Shown piece after piece: positions 1 to 14,300 of a DNA stretch of 60,000 nucleotides; within the stretch, counting starts at the first letter, position 1; every line of letters begins with the position of its first letter. The notes below the pieces were generated by a model, which ran no database searches, was not told the DNA's origin, and worked only from the letters and a program-made list of their open reading frames with translations. The stretch is taken from contig NW_004754921.1 in assembly GCF_000188695.1 (NCBI RefSeq), positions 1,337,751-1,397,750 of the forward strand, written 5' to 3'. The stretch comes from Salpingoeca rosetta (lineage: Eukaryota; Opisthokonta; Choanoflagellata; Craspedida; Salpingoecidae). Made by a program: the position numbers and the translations under genes.

Positions 1-40
1 GTGTTGTTGTTGTGTTGTTGTTGTTGTTGTTGTTGTTGTC

Positions 41-134
<94 letters not shown>
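1..134 (-). repeat. (CAA)n tract encoding polyglutamine at the C-terminal side of gene A
   Basis: The plus strand reads (GTT)n with few interruptions; on the minus strand it continues the gene A frame as polyGln after a helical, basic segment ending near IEQLRIERN. The tract touches the window edge, so its full length is unknown. Confidence 0.85.
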
Positions 135-2856
135 GGTTGCGCTCGATGCGCAGCTGCTCGATAATCTGCCTGCATGCCCACTTCCACCGCTGCACAGCCT
201 CGTGCTGCACGTAGATGTCATCGTAGCAGTACTTGAGCACCCACAGCACAAAGCCCGGGCTTGGCTGGCGACCTTTCATCACATTGCCATACGCTTGCAG
301 CAGCTTCTTCTCTGCCTGGAAGAGCTTCTGCCGTCGCCGCGCTCGCAGCATCACCTGCGATACCTCCTTCAATGGAACGTACACCACAAATGACGAATGA
401 TCATCCGCAATTTGCGCGCTTTCCTGGCTGCTCGTTCTGCTGCTCTCGTTGTTGTCATGTGCACAAATTCCGCTGTCGGCTCTCTGACTAGAGGGCGTAG
501 TTGCCATGCTTCTCTTGTCCGCCGCTTGGTTGGCGTCTCCGCCGTCTTTTTGCTCGCCTCGCGCACGACTGCCGCCTCGAGCACGAAGAAGTGGCGTGCG
601 GGACCCGCCACTTCCTCCGCTGTCGCCACAAACGCCGTGCTGAACACGATCTTCAAGATCATTGTCATCGTCTCGGGGTTGCACGGTGAAGGAAAACGTG
701 GTCACGAGCTTCCGCACTTCGTGCTCCTTCGAGTGCACGCGGTTGATGCGGAGAATGGCGCCGCGCGCCTTTGGCACGGCCTTGGCCAGGTCTTCCAGAC
801 GCAAGAACAGGTATGCGACGCCCAGGAACAGCAGCATAAAGCCGAAGATGGCCAGTTGAAATACGCCCACGGGGATGGTGTCAAAGCCAAAGTCCTCCAG
901 GTAGTAGGCGGGAGACCCAAGCATGCACGCAGCAGTCGGTAAGACGCCCGACTCTTTGTGGCAGTTGGAAGGCACGCCGTCCTGCGACACGCGCGCCAGC
1001 GAAGCAAACGTGTAGAAGAAGGGCGAGATGTAGTAGAACGCCTCCTGTGGCGGTGGCGCGTCCGCTGGGCCAACAAAGTAGCCGCTGAAGACGCCAGCCA
1101 TTCCAACAAATGCCGAGTACATGGTGAGCATGAAGTCGTTGCCCTGGTTGAAGTGGTACGCAACACCGGCCATGCCGCACATCCACGCCGCCGCGATTCC
1201 AAGCGTTTCCATCTGCAGCACCGCAATGGCGGTGAGGCGCGCGGCGCTCACGTGTCCTCCAAAGGCGCAGATGTAGATCACAACGATGGAGATGGTCGTC
1301 AGGGGGATGGCAACTGCGGCCAAGTAGCTGAAGGATGCAACGACCACCTGTGTCAATGTGCGGCAATGTGGTTGGTTGAGAAGTCACATACGCTTGTGTG
1401 CGAATGTGCGCTGGGGATGCATTGCACAAGGAGCACGTGCAAAACGTTTGTCAAGATAACGGCCTCACCATTCATACGAATGCACACTTGCACACCAACT
1501 ACTATTACCAGCAACAAGTACACATGCGCAAGCGCACACATGAACCAACCAACACACATGCAATCGCTTCACACATACACACACACACACACAGTCGCAC
1601 TCACACACGCAACGCAGTCTTTCACGCACACTCCCACAGGCACCCACGCACGCACGCTCATACACACACACGCGCGCGCGCCCTCAAGTGCAAGTACCTG
1701 AAGTGACGAGACAGTCTTGTGCTTCTTTTCCAGGCGGAATGCGTTGAATGTGTTAATGAGGCTGGCAGAGAACGTGAAGTTGACAAGGAGGGGAAACGTG
1801 TACATGATGCTGAAGTGGGTGCTTCCGAGTACAAACGCCGGGTTTGCATCAAAGTACAGCCAAGACATGTAGATCATGCTCAGCAGCAACTGCACCATCA
1901 GGTTTGAACGCAGCTGCCTCGCCATCTCCCGCTGGTATCTGCTGATGAGGGCACGGACACAAAACCACCAGCCCGTGGCGCCGTGCATGTTGTGGGTGAC
2001 AGCGATTGTGCTTCCACCGGTGCCCCCTTCGTGTGTGTTGCCCTGGCGCCAACCTTTGCGCAGCGTGAACTTCTTGCTCAGCCAGTTGTCTCCGCTGTGC
2101 TGTGAATCGGGCACACCCCGACCACCACCACGAGTGGTGCTGATGATGCCGTGGCTGCTGCCGTCGCCACCGCTGTTCGTGTGCTTGTTCTCACGGAACT
2201 GCTTCTTGGTTAGGTCGTTGCTGTTGCCGTAAACATCGCGCACACGCTTGCTGTGAGACTGAGGGGCTGGAACGGACAAGTGCGTGCCGCGTTTGCCTGT
2301 TGGTGATGTCGAAGACACGGGTGTCGAGGCCGACAGTGCGGGCGCGACCGTGTGCTTGCTGCTGATCAGTGCAGAGGAGGATGAGGATGAGGAAGCGGCT
2401 GTGCTTGGTGGCGCACTGTACTGCACCCGTGCCCGCGTCAGCCAAATCTCCCGCACGCGTGCCGCCGCCTTGCGAATGGCGCGCTCAACTCGCTTTCGCA
2501 CCCCCGTTGTTTCGAGGCTGGCCATGACTGCTTCCTCATTCTCCTCCCGCTGCATCTCGTCGAGAATGAGATCCGCCGGGTTCTGGTTCGCGCTCGAGGC
2601 TTCGGTACTGGATTTGCTGGCGTTGCTGGTGTCGCTGCGTGGCTGGACGCAGTCACGCCACTTGCCCGCCAGCTCAACCATCGCACTTGGTTCCCCAGTT
2701 CCAATCAGATGCCCGTTCTTCATGAGGATGACGCGGTGGAACATGTGGAACACCTCCGAGCGCGGCTGGTGAATGGAGATGATGACGGTGTTTCCGCGCT
2801 CAGCAAACGCCCGCAGCCACCGAATTAGGTCCAGTGTACCGGTTGAATCGAGGCCG

Positions 2857-2933
<77 letters not shown>

Positions 2934-4603
2934 TGTGGGTGTGTGGGTGTGTGTGGGTGTGTGTGGGTGTATTGAGAGATGAAAAGGGGAGAGTAGGTTA
3001 CATGCGCACAGCAATGAGTATGTGGCAAACTCAACGACACAAAACACACCCACAAGCCCACGACACATCAATCGCGCAACCACACATGCACAAAACCCGC
3101 CCACACCACCTTGTTGGCTCGTCCATGGCCAGGACAACCGGGTCTAGCAGGAGCTCCATTGCAACCGCCAATTTGCGTTTCTGCCGCGCAAAACGCACCA
3201 ACCATAGCATCGCGTCAATCCGATAACGTACGTCACACGTAGGCCGTGCGGGGCTCAACAAACATGTCCCACATGACATGATCACACACGAACGTGATCG
3301 ACCCAAGCAGCAACACACATCGGAATGCGCGCAAACACACACACACACACACACAAACCGAGCATGTTGTGATCCGATGCTCACACACACTCGCACTCGC
3401 ACACACACTCGCACTCGCACACACACTCGCACTCGCACACACACACACACACACACCTGTCCTCCGCTCAAACCGCCAGATGCTGCGTGCTTGTTGCCAA
3501 CGATCTTCACGCACAACAGGGCATGCGAAGGCACATTGTGCATAATGCAGCCCTTCAGTATACAATCACACTCACAGACCACACAGAGTACACACAGAGT
3601 GCACAAACGCACGCACGCACACACACACACACACGCCTCACCTTCTGCACACAGCACACAGCACACAACACGCACACATTCACGTGCACTCACCACCCTC
3701 ACACTCTCCCCAAAGCACGCACCGTGTCGAGGTGAGCACCGAGGCCGACGGTATGGAGGGTGGAGAGCGCCTTGGCCAGGCGTAACTTCAGTGGCATGGA
3801 GGCTGGCAGGCGCAGCAGGGCAGCGTACATCATGTTCTCCTTCACAGTCAGAGACGGGAAATATGCACCGCCATATTGCGGCACAAACCCCACGCGCACG
3901 CGAAGGCTTTTGTACTCATCGCTCGTCCGCAACAGCCGCCCATTCACGTACACCTTTAACAGCAAGAGGGACATGTACAGTTGGGCGGCGTGGTGGGAGG
4001 TGATGGAAGTGGTGCAAGTGGTGAGAAGTGGCGGTTCGAGTGAACATCATGGCGTGGGAACAACAGAGCAGTCAAGGCAACCGCATAGTTGTGCAGTCCT
4101 CAGTGGTACGTGCATGGTTGGTGCTCAGGTACCATACCATCAACACAGATACGACAAGAAACACACGCAAGAACCACACAAGAAACTCAGGCATGTGTGC
4201 ATATATGCAGACGCTCATATGTGCAGACACTCATGCAAACCAAGCGCTGTCACAAACCTGGCCGTTTCTGTTGTTGGACGGGATCAACCCTGCCATGGAT
4301 TTCAAGAGCGTGGTCTTTCCACAGCCAGATGGACCAAGAATCGCCGTCATTTCCCCTGCACAGATGAAAGCACACGAGCAAGCACGAGGCGACGTGAGTG
4401 CAACAGCAGCGATACAGACGCGTAGCTGTTCTTCGTCTTCAAAGCTACACTGCTGCTGCATGCGCACAATCAACCACAACACCTGATCACGCATGCACAT
4501 AAGCACACTCCAGTACAGCGGACCCACCCAGTGCGTGCATTTAAACACACACACGTACAGAGCCACACACACGCACACACACACACACTCACTCACTCAC
4601 TCC

Positions 4604-4634
<31 letters not shown>

Positions 4635-5637
4635 TCACTCCCCCCCCCCACACACACTCACACTCACACACTCACACACACGCATAGCCCCACTTAGACC
4701 CCCAACACACACGCACACACACACACACACACACAGATGCGCAAAGCGAAACGCACAAGGGTTGACAAAGGCGCTGATGTCATGAAGGAGCTGGCGCTTG
4801 TGCGTGTGCGTCCAGACGTTCAGTCCATACATTGCAATGCTGAGATGCTGTGCCTTCCAGGGATACAGCAGCACATCAGGGTCGGCATCGTACAGCTCAG
4901 CTGCCTCCAACGCTTCTAAATGCGGCGTGTGGATGGTATCCCGTGCCCCGCCTTGCTCGCTCGCGCTCTCGTGCACCAGCTGCTTAAGGAGGGTACGGTG
5001 CTGGCGAAACTTGTACCAAGCACACACGTTGCACATGAACAGCACGACAATGACAAGGATGAAGAAGGCCATGCAAAGGATCGGCAACAGGGAACCATCG
5101 GTCCATAGCCACTCGTCTTCGCTGGTGAGGATGCTGAGCACGGGCGGACACATGGGATCGCAGTCCACCCCTCGACACGCCGGGAAAGATGTGAGGTGCA
5201 AGTGCTGAGTGTCGGTGCTGCTGCTGTTGCTGTTGTTCGTGGTGGCGGGGCTGGTTGCCAGCCACCATCTGTTCACGAACGCGGGCATCGCCACATTGCC
5301 GTTGGCAAAGTATGTGTGCCACATGTCCAAGACGAAGGTGAACTGAAACATGCCATTCCTCACCACCCCGTCGTCTGCCTGCCTATCTCCAACCATGACG
5401 AGAAATCCGTGGTGGAAACAGGGCGACACAAACACGCTCAGAGCCGACACCTGCTGGATAGCCCGCTTGACCTGTGCCAAGGCAACACCGCCATACTCTT
5501 CCGCGAAACTCATCACCTCAGCCAATTCGCTCAGGCTTGGTTTGCTCTGAAGCAGCATTCTCTCGTACCGCTTCACCCCCTCAGCACCAGCATTGAATCC
5601 CTATTGTGTGTGCAAGTGTATGGGGAAAAGGGTAGGT

Positions 5638-5674
<37 letters not shown>

Positions 5675-7047
5675 TGAGTGTGTGTGTGCGAGTGTATGCG
5701 TCAGCAAGAGGGTGTACACGAATTCATGCGAGTGCGTGCATGAGTATGAGTTTGTGTGTTTGCGTGTTCGCATGCGTGTGTGCGCATACGACAACGCAAA
5801 CAGCATGACTGCAGTGCTGACCTGGCAACCACACAAACCACCCAGGGAGGCGCACCAACACCTGCACGCCCTCACCACAAATCCAGACAACCAAGAACGC
5901 GCACTCAAGCATGGCACACACGAACCAGAAACAGCGTGTAAGGGTCGTATTTAGACGTGAGGAGAAGAACCGGAAACGCTGGGTTGTGTGCGTGCAAAGC
6001 TCGCAGGCTGCACTGCACCTCGGCGCAGCAAGGAACAGGGTAGCCTTGGGACGACACTTGACCACACAAGTCGGCGAGCGCCGCAAAGTAGTCTCGCTGC
6101 CATGAGGAAGTGACGGATAAGCCCGTGGCGTTGCCGTTGGCTTGAGTGACGCTGGCAGCAAATGCGTCCAAGCTTGCGTGAACGCGACCGGGCGATGCAT
6201 AGAAGGACAGAAGGTCCTGATTTGTGAGCAGGGCCTCCTCCAAGATGCCATCCTGGTTCACAAACCAAGACGAGTCGACCAGCAGCTGCAGCTGAGCACC
6301 TCGCAGCCACACCATGGTGCTGTTGCTGTGTGAGCTGTTGGTGCCATGGGAGGGCTGCTGCGCCAGCGTGGACAACAGCGCATAAGCATGGGCCACAGCA
6401 GCAGTGCCACCAGCAGAGGTGCCGCTGAGCAGAACGCGCGTGGCTGGCGTGTTGGCGTGCGCGGAGTCGAGCCACTCAAGCGCGGCCATGATGTTAAGAG
6501 CGCCCCGAAACCGCAATGCAGCCAACTTCCTCGAGCTTTGAGTCGCTGTATCGCCATCACCGCCGCTTGATGGTTCAACGGGAATGTCGTCTGCCCGTGC
6601 ACCGAGAAACAGGTCTTGCGAGCAGTAGGGCAGGTACACTTTGTTGGCGTCGTGAAAGGCGGGGTTCAAGGCCGCGTCATGGGAGAAGAGGCCACCAAGA
6701 TCCCAAGCCTCGTACGCGGTCGGGGACTCCTTTGAGGACATGAGACGGGGGCTACTGCTGAAGCGCGTGCGTGCCTCGTCGATCGAGCGGGACAGGGCGC
6801 CTCCCTGCAGGAACAGGATCCAGATGCTTGAGTTGTCGCGTCGCTCCACGAAGAAGGTGTACGGGGTGCCATCCGCACAGCTGCTGGGATATGTCCGGGC
6901 GTCGCTGTCCTTCAGTTGCACCTTCTCCATTTGTACGCCGCCGGCGCACGCATGTTGCTGTTGCGTCAGCGCAAGGACCACGACGAGAGCGACAGCATGT
7001 CTCAGGAGCCCACGAGAAACGGTTCCTCGGCGTACTGTGTACATCAA
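1..7047 (-). CDS. Gene A: PAE/Notum-like hydrolase fused to ABCG-type half transporter, 3' end off the window
   Basis: Eight exons: 7047-5926, 5600-4757, 4355-4258, 3953-3723, 3504-3457, 3180-3110, 2856-1698 and 1347-1, giving 1640 codons in frame to the window edge. The N-terminus has a signal peptide. An ectodomain of the pectin acetylesterase/Notum family follows, with motif YLPYC, nucleophile elbow GTSAGG (Ser211, codon 6415-6417), SKYDPY (Asp368) and CFHHG (His437/438). A juxtamembrane CxGVxCDPxC motif (about 516-525) precedes one helix (about 543-566). The ABC ATPase follows: Walker A GPSGCGKT (about 663), LSGGQ (777-781), Walker B with DE at 801-802, H-loop His834. Then come an ABC2-type membrane domain split by an intron, a long charged tail and polyQ at the edge. 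Domain order NBD-TMD is that of ABCG. The hydrolase should lie outside the cell and the ATPase inside. Substrate unknown; lipid or acylated cargo is a guess. Exon 3 joins as NP-W-EMTAI where the paralogue has Gly. Confidence 0.9.
2857..2990 (-). repeat. (CA)n tract abutting the 3' splice site of gene A intron 6
   Basis: The plus strand shows a (GT)n run of roughly 70 bases followed by GTGTGGGTGT variants. In the sense orientation this is (CA)n leading directly into the acceptor acacacag at 2857, before the exon that starts with the ABC D-loop (SGLDS). The polypyrimidine tract normally expected there is replaced by CA repeat. Confidence 0.85.
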
Positions 7048-7637
<590 letters not shown>

Positions 7638-8268
7638 ATGCACACCAGGGCGAGAGGTCATGCGCAGATGGCTGCTTTCATCTTCACGGTGCTGTTGATC
7701 ATCATCAACAACAACGTGCAGTATGGGGCTCACGCGCAGCACGCGGGCAGCTCAGCATCAGTAACAACAACGGCAACATATCCGCTACCTGGCGCTGGTG
7801 CAAGCACAACAACGAGCATCAACAACACAAACGTCTCCCACACCTCCGGCCACATGCCGGCATCGGCAGAGGCAGGCCCAGTTGTTCCGGTACAAGTCCG
7901 CTCCATCATCAGTAACGCATCGGCCACAAACTGCAGGTGCTTCGACGGCAGTGCCTATCAGTATTGGTACGTGCCCGGTAACGCCAATGCAACGACCACT
8001 GCAAACTTGACGTGGGTACTGTACTTCCAAGGCGGACCCACCTTACAGTCCCTCCGTGATGTTGACCATATTGCGGATGAGTACTTGAGCGTGCCAGACT
8101 TGGAGGACGTGCTGCTTGACGGCGACTTTGGAGACGCATTGTCCAGCAACGAAGACATCAACCCACACCTCGCCAGCGCAACCAAAGCCGTCCTGCCGTA
8201 CTGTCATTTGGATGCATGGACAGGAGCAAGCGACGATGCACACAGCCCCAATGACACTGCCACAAGCA

Positions 8269-8333
<65 letters not shown>

Positions 8334-11300
8334 CCGCCACCTGCGGAACCTGTTTTCCAAGGGTTCACATGCACGCTTCGTGTGATTCAGGACATGCTTG
8401 CCCTCAACGAGCAGCCGCCGGAGCGGGTGGTCGTTGTGGCGCGTGGCTTCAATGGTGCAGGTGCGCTCGCACATGCGACTGCCTTGGCAAGTGCCCTGAA
8501 GCAGCCACCATGGAATGGTGCCACCCAACGGCTCTGGCTGGTGCTGGATGACGTTTGGTACACGGATCACGACAACATTTTGCAGGAGAGCCTGCTGTCT
8601 GTGGAAGACACCATCAGCTTCTACAACCCACCCAATCAAACCACAGCCCCTGTCAACATGCCTGCGTGGGAGGAAACGTACCGAAATGAGTTTGCGCGGC
8701 TGTGCCGCAACAACACGCTTCTCAGTGACAATCACGCCATTCTGCCCTGCTGCCTGGACCCGGCCTGTCTCTTGCAAGAACTTCACGCCGCCACAGACAA
8801 GGCGCGTGTGGCGCTGCTCTCCTCCAAATACAACCCCTACCCCATGTTCCTGGTATGTTCCTGGGCTGATTGCTTTAGTTGTTGCGGTGTGGTTGGGTTC
8901 CTGGTGGTGGGTGGGTGAGTGTGTGGGTGAGTGTGGTTTGTTCAAGTATGATGATGGCTTTCTAATGCCTTGTTTGGGCGCATGTTTGTACACCCGCATT
9001 ATGCGCCATGTGCACGCAATGCAACACACACAAACACAAACATGCACACACACAAATACACACAAACACAAACTGACACAATCATGCATACACGCAAGCA
9101 CACACACGCACACATACATGCCCGGACACAGAAATGCAAGTTCCTTGGGCTCTCCTGTCTGCTCACACCACATCTTTGACACTCCTCGACCCCCTCTCAA
9201 CTTGTGACATGCCGCTGTGTCCTTGCAGGGCTTGTTGAGGGGCGCAAGTGCCACTCAGGCGTTTGACTACCTGACAGAATCGCAGCTGTCCACCGTTCAG
9301 CAGCTGTCGGACCTCAGCAACTTCTTTGAGGAGCACGCCGGTCTTGTAGTGGAACAGCTCACCCAGGCCACAAACAACGCAAACGTGACCCTGCCACCAA
9401 TCATCACGCTTGCGTCCCCGTGCCTGACGTATGGCACCACGGCCCAGACGCAGCTTGATTTTCAGCCCGATGGCGTGCTGGACCCCTCCCTCCTCTCGAG
9501 CAGCGCCGTTGTCAGCTCGTGGAATGTTGTGTTTCCGGGCACGAACACGTCGACACGAGACACTGTCATGGACTGGCTTCTCCGACAGGACGCGCCCTCC
9601 GCCTTCCTCGCCCCTGCTTGCAAGGGTGTTGCGTGTGACCCAAGCTGCCCCAACATCATCGGTAGCGGCTTGACGGCAAGCCCAAGCCAGTGGCTGTCCG
9701 TGATTGACTTTGCCGTCATCGTGTTTGTCGGCACGCTGCTGGCTGCTGGCGTCATCACTGGTCAGATCGCCTGGCTGCGCACGCGCTTCCTCATGCGGAA
9801 GCTGACAAGACTCGAGCTCATGCCTCTGCTCACGGCCACCCACGCCCATAAGCGCAACTCCAAGCCGCATCGCATGTCGTCCCACGTGCGTCGCGTCTTC
9901 CGCAAGCGCCACCTCACCAAGCGATCAGAGGTCCTGCGCAACCAACTCTTTACGCGGCTGGAGCGGTCGCAGCGCATCGGCCTTGCAGCAGACGGCCTCA
10001 GCTACTGGACTCCCGGCGAAAACAGCAAGCAGATTCTTCACAACGTCTCCGTCTTTGCCAATCCCGGTGTGTGTGTGTATGTGTGTGACGGTGCGTGTGT
10101 GTGTGTGTGTGTGTGTGCGTCTTGTGCGTGTGGGTGTACGTGCGTACTTGTGTACTCGAGTGTGGTTGTACTCTTGAGTGCATACACTTTCTGGTGTACG
10201 TGCCTGCAAGAACCACCTTCATGTCTGTCGCTCAACATGTGTCTTTCTTCTTCATCCTCTGTTACCGGCGTGTTATCGCCTCTTGACGTCGGTTGTCTGC
10301 GCAACTGCCACCAGGCCAAATCACCGCCATCATGGGCCCGTCCGGTTGCGGAAAGACGACGCTCATGGACGTCTTAATTGGGCGGCGCAAAGTCGGCAAG
10401 ATACGCGGAAAGGTGGGGACATTTTGTGCGTGTGTGCTCGTGTGTATGTGTGTGTGTTGGTGTGTGTGTTTGTGCGTACATGCATGTGTGTGTGTGTGCA
10501 CCTGCATCGTTAGGAGCTCCCTGTCGTCGTTGCTTGTGTGTGTGCGTGTGTGGTTGTGTGTGCGTGTGTGCGTGTGTTTGCATCGTTGGGTCTGGGTGAA
10601 ACCAGCAAGTCACTTAGCGACGGCTCTCAAGTCACGTGCTTTCCTTGCCTTGCTATTGAACAGTGCATGATCAACGGCTGCGAACTGCACCACAAGTACG
10701 AGGAGCGGACGCTGAAGCATCGCGTGGCGTATGTCGAGCAGTTGTGTGGCGCCTATTTCAACGACATGACTGTCAGGGAAAACGCAATGTTCAACGCCAT
10801 GCTTCGTCTTCCATCGTCCATGCCAACAGAGGAGAAGCTCGTTCGTGCTCTCTCTGCCCTGAAGACAGTCAACCTCCTCCAGTTCGCAGACCAGGTACGC
10901 ACACATGGCCGTGTCGCAGTACCCATGCGTGCGGCGCTCTCTGTGCGTACTACTGTGACGAGTTGTGGGTGCTCGAGTGTGGCGTTGTGTTTGAGAATGT
11001 GTGTGAGGGTGGTGTGTGAGTGTGGCGTGAGTTCCTGCGGGACTGTTGGCGATGTACTACGAGCGCTTGTGCGGCACTGTGTGCACCCGTCACATGTATT
11101 CACAAATGCACTTGTTGTAGATCGTGGACACTGGTTCTGGGGGCCTCAGCGGTGGACAGGTGAGCTGATGGTGAAGTTGTCTGCGTCGACGTTGTTCCTG
11201 ACTGTCGCATATTCCCGTTGCCAACACTGACTATGTCGCTGTCGTGCCTGCGCTCCGCCTTCTTTGATCGCATGCATGCACACACTTGCATGAACACGCA

Positions 11301-14300
11301 TGTATGCGTTTGTCCGTTTGTGCTCCGTACCCGTGCACACGCACCAGCACGTTCGTGACCACACTCGTATGTTCATCACACCCAAATGCATTCTCATGCA
11401 TCCGCCCATACATGCACAGAAACGCCGCTTGGCCGTTGCAATGGAGCTCTTGCTTGACCCGGCTGTCCTGGCCATGGACGAGCCAACAAGGTACAGTGGG
11501 CGGGTCTTGTGCGTGCGTGCGTGTGTGTGTGTGTGGGTGAGTGTGTGTGTGTGTGTTGGTGTGTGTGTGTGTGCTGCTACTGCTGCTGGTTGGTGTGATT
11601 CGTGCCGTGGACTGCGTGGATAGTGTTTCGTTTACACTGTTGAAAACGAGTTGGTACAGATACAGGCGCACTTACATGTGTGGTTTGTACATGTCTACCA
11701 ACCCCCTCACCAAGTGTCAACAAACACACCACAACCACACAACCACATTCGTACATACATACGCGCACACACGCACGCGCACACACATACACGACTTGCA
11801 GCGGTCTTGATTCCAATGGCACGTGGGATTTTATGAACTGGCTGTGGGACTTTGCGCGGACAGGACGGACAATTGTTGTTTCCATCCACCAGCCACGCTC
11901 GGAGGTGTTCCACATGTTCCACCGCGTGATTCTCATGAAGAAAGGCCACGTTGCTGCCTTTGACAAGCCACAAAACCTCGTGAACCTTGCAAACGCGTGG
12001 CGTGCAAAGGCGGAACGCAAGCGCCTGCCCAAGATGGCAAGCTTGGCAGAGGGCCTCAATCCGGCGGACTTTGTGCTGGACCAAGTGAAGCGACCCGACC
12101 TCCACCACATTGTCATCAGCTCGTTCGACCGCACGCGCACACGTGCTCGTGTTGAACGCAGCATCCGGCGTGCCGTGAGCATGCTCAATGCAGCGCGGGA
12201 CACCCTTGCGTACCATCTGGGCGTGTTGCGCCACAGGAAGCACGAACTGAAGCGACTGCTGCACGGCAGCTCTCTGAGCATGAGCAACAGCAACGATCAG
12301 CAACAGCAGCAACACGGTCGGCAACCACATGACCAGCAGCAACATCAGGATTCACTCGATGGCGTCAAAGGGCCAAGGCACTCAGACGATCAGTCTGCAA
12401 GTGCTGCAGTCTGTGGTGATGGCGATGGCGGAAATGGCGATGATACTGAGGGGTTACACCGTTCACACCAGGACGAGGTCGTGGAACGCGTGGTGGACAG
12501 CAGTGATGTTGCAGACATTCTCGATCGAATCCGCGACAACCTGCATCGCTCCGAGAAAGACCTGTATCTGCCAAACGGGGAGGACATACTCACCACGGCG
12601 CATGCACCGCTGCGTGTGCTGTTGCTCACGGGCCGCTTCCTGAAACGCCTGCCGTCGTCTTTCTTCGTGGTGATGGCGCTGAAGGTCCTGGCGAACGCAC
12701 TTGGCTACTCGTGGCTGTACAGCAACGCGCAGGCTGCATACGTGGTGCTGTCATGTAACTTCTCTCTCATGTTTGGATTTCCCTTCCTCCTCGCCAACTC
12801 GTTTGGGTCTCGCATCATGACGTACCTCGAAGCATTTCGCCTCGAGGCCCAGATCGGCGTCGTCAACGCGTTTGAGGTGTGGTTGTTTGTGCGCTTGCGT
12901 GCGTGCGCGCACTTGCGTGTGTGTAAGTGTGCGTGTGTGTAAGCTGTGAGTGTGCGTGTGTGTTGTTTGCTTGTGGGCTGGCATGCGTTTGTACGTGGTG
13001 GTTTGCTTGCTTGCGCGTGAGTGTGTATGTATGCGTGTGAGCACGCGCATTTGCATGCAAGCTTGTTCCTTCGTTTACCTGTCTATACATGCGTTGGCTT
13101 GCTCGCTCTTGTGTGTGTGTGTGCGCAAACACCTTCCATGCTGAGCTTGAACCTTTGTGTTGAAGCTTCACTACTTGTCTTATTTGTCCTGCTCCCATGT
13201 GTGTGTGTACCGATGGATGCTCATCCCCGTTGTACACCGCGCCTGTACAACACCATTCTTGTAGGTGATTCTCGGCATGTTCATTGCAATGAGTGCCAGC
13301 GTGCTGCCCCTCTGTCTTGCGCTGTACACCGTTGTGTACGGCATTGTCTACTGGGACGCCTTTGAGCTTGAGCGTGTGCTGGGGACTTCCCTCATCCAGC
13401 TCCTCAACGTGCAGGTGCTCAACGCACTATTCCTTGCGCTGTGCGGTCTGTGCCACCGCAACAGCCTGAGCGCGCGCCATGCCCTTGCTTACTTCACCTC
13501 CATCGTGGGCGTGTTTGCTGCGCTGAGCGGGTTCCTTGTCTCCCCCGGCGACGCCACAGATCCGCAGCTGGTTCTCTACCACACGTCTCCGCTCTACTTT
13601 GTGTTCAGCGCAGCAGCCAAGATGGGGCTCAACGGCCTGAGCCTGGTGTCGTGCCAGGAAGAGGCTGGGGTGCTGGCCAGCTTCGTGTGCGAGGCGCAGT
13701 CGCCGTCGGGTGTGCTGTCGCTCCGAGGATACGACACGGTCAGTGTTGGCCTGATGCTGCTGGCGCTGCTTGGATGGAACATCTTGCTGCTGATTGTGGC
13801 AGCCATGGCCATCAGTGAATCCCCACTGCCTGCTCTGCGACTGTCACGCGATCACCCGTCTGTGTGGCGGAAAATGAGCAAACAGCGCATCGAGCAGCAC
13901 GGCCAGCGCTACCTCATCAGCTTCATTGCGTCGTCCGGCAATGGCAATGCGAATAACCCACCGGCAACCACATCAACATCGTCGTTATCGTCAACAACAA
14001 CAACAGCGCCATCGCCGCCAAGAGCTACAAGCAGTTTCAAGTCTTCCGCGCCCACGTCTGCAGAGCATCGCCCATCGCTCCCCGTGGTAGACGAGGACGA
14101 TGCAGGCCACGTGTTTGTGCTGCCCGCGGTGAAGCGGCTGACGCGCCCAAGGGGCTTCTTCTCACACTCCACCCAGTCCTCCATTCGCTTCAAGCATCAC
14201 CCGCAGCGTCACCACCATCACCACCATCACCACCACCAGCATGCAAGCCGCCGGTCCACGATGATGAGTGACGACCTGGTGTCCGTGCACCACAGACCCT

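Noticed and set aside
8158..8385. PolyMet, polyHis or polySer products from the (TCA)n run
   Set aside because: Only the Ser frame is continuous with the hydrolase domain of gene B; the His and Met frames are shadows.
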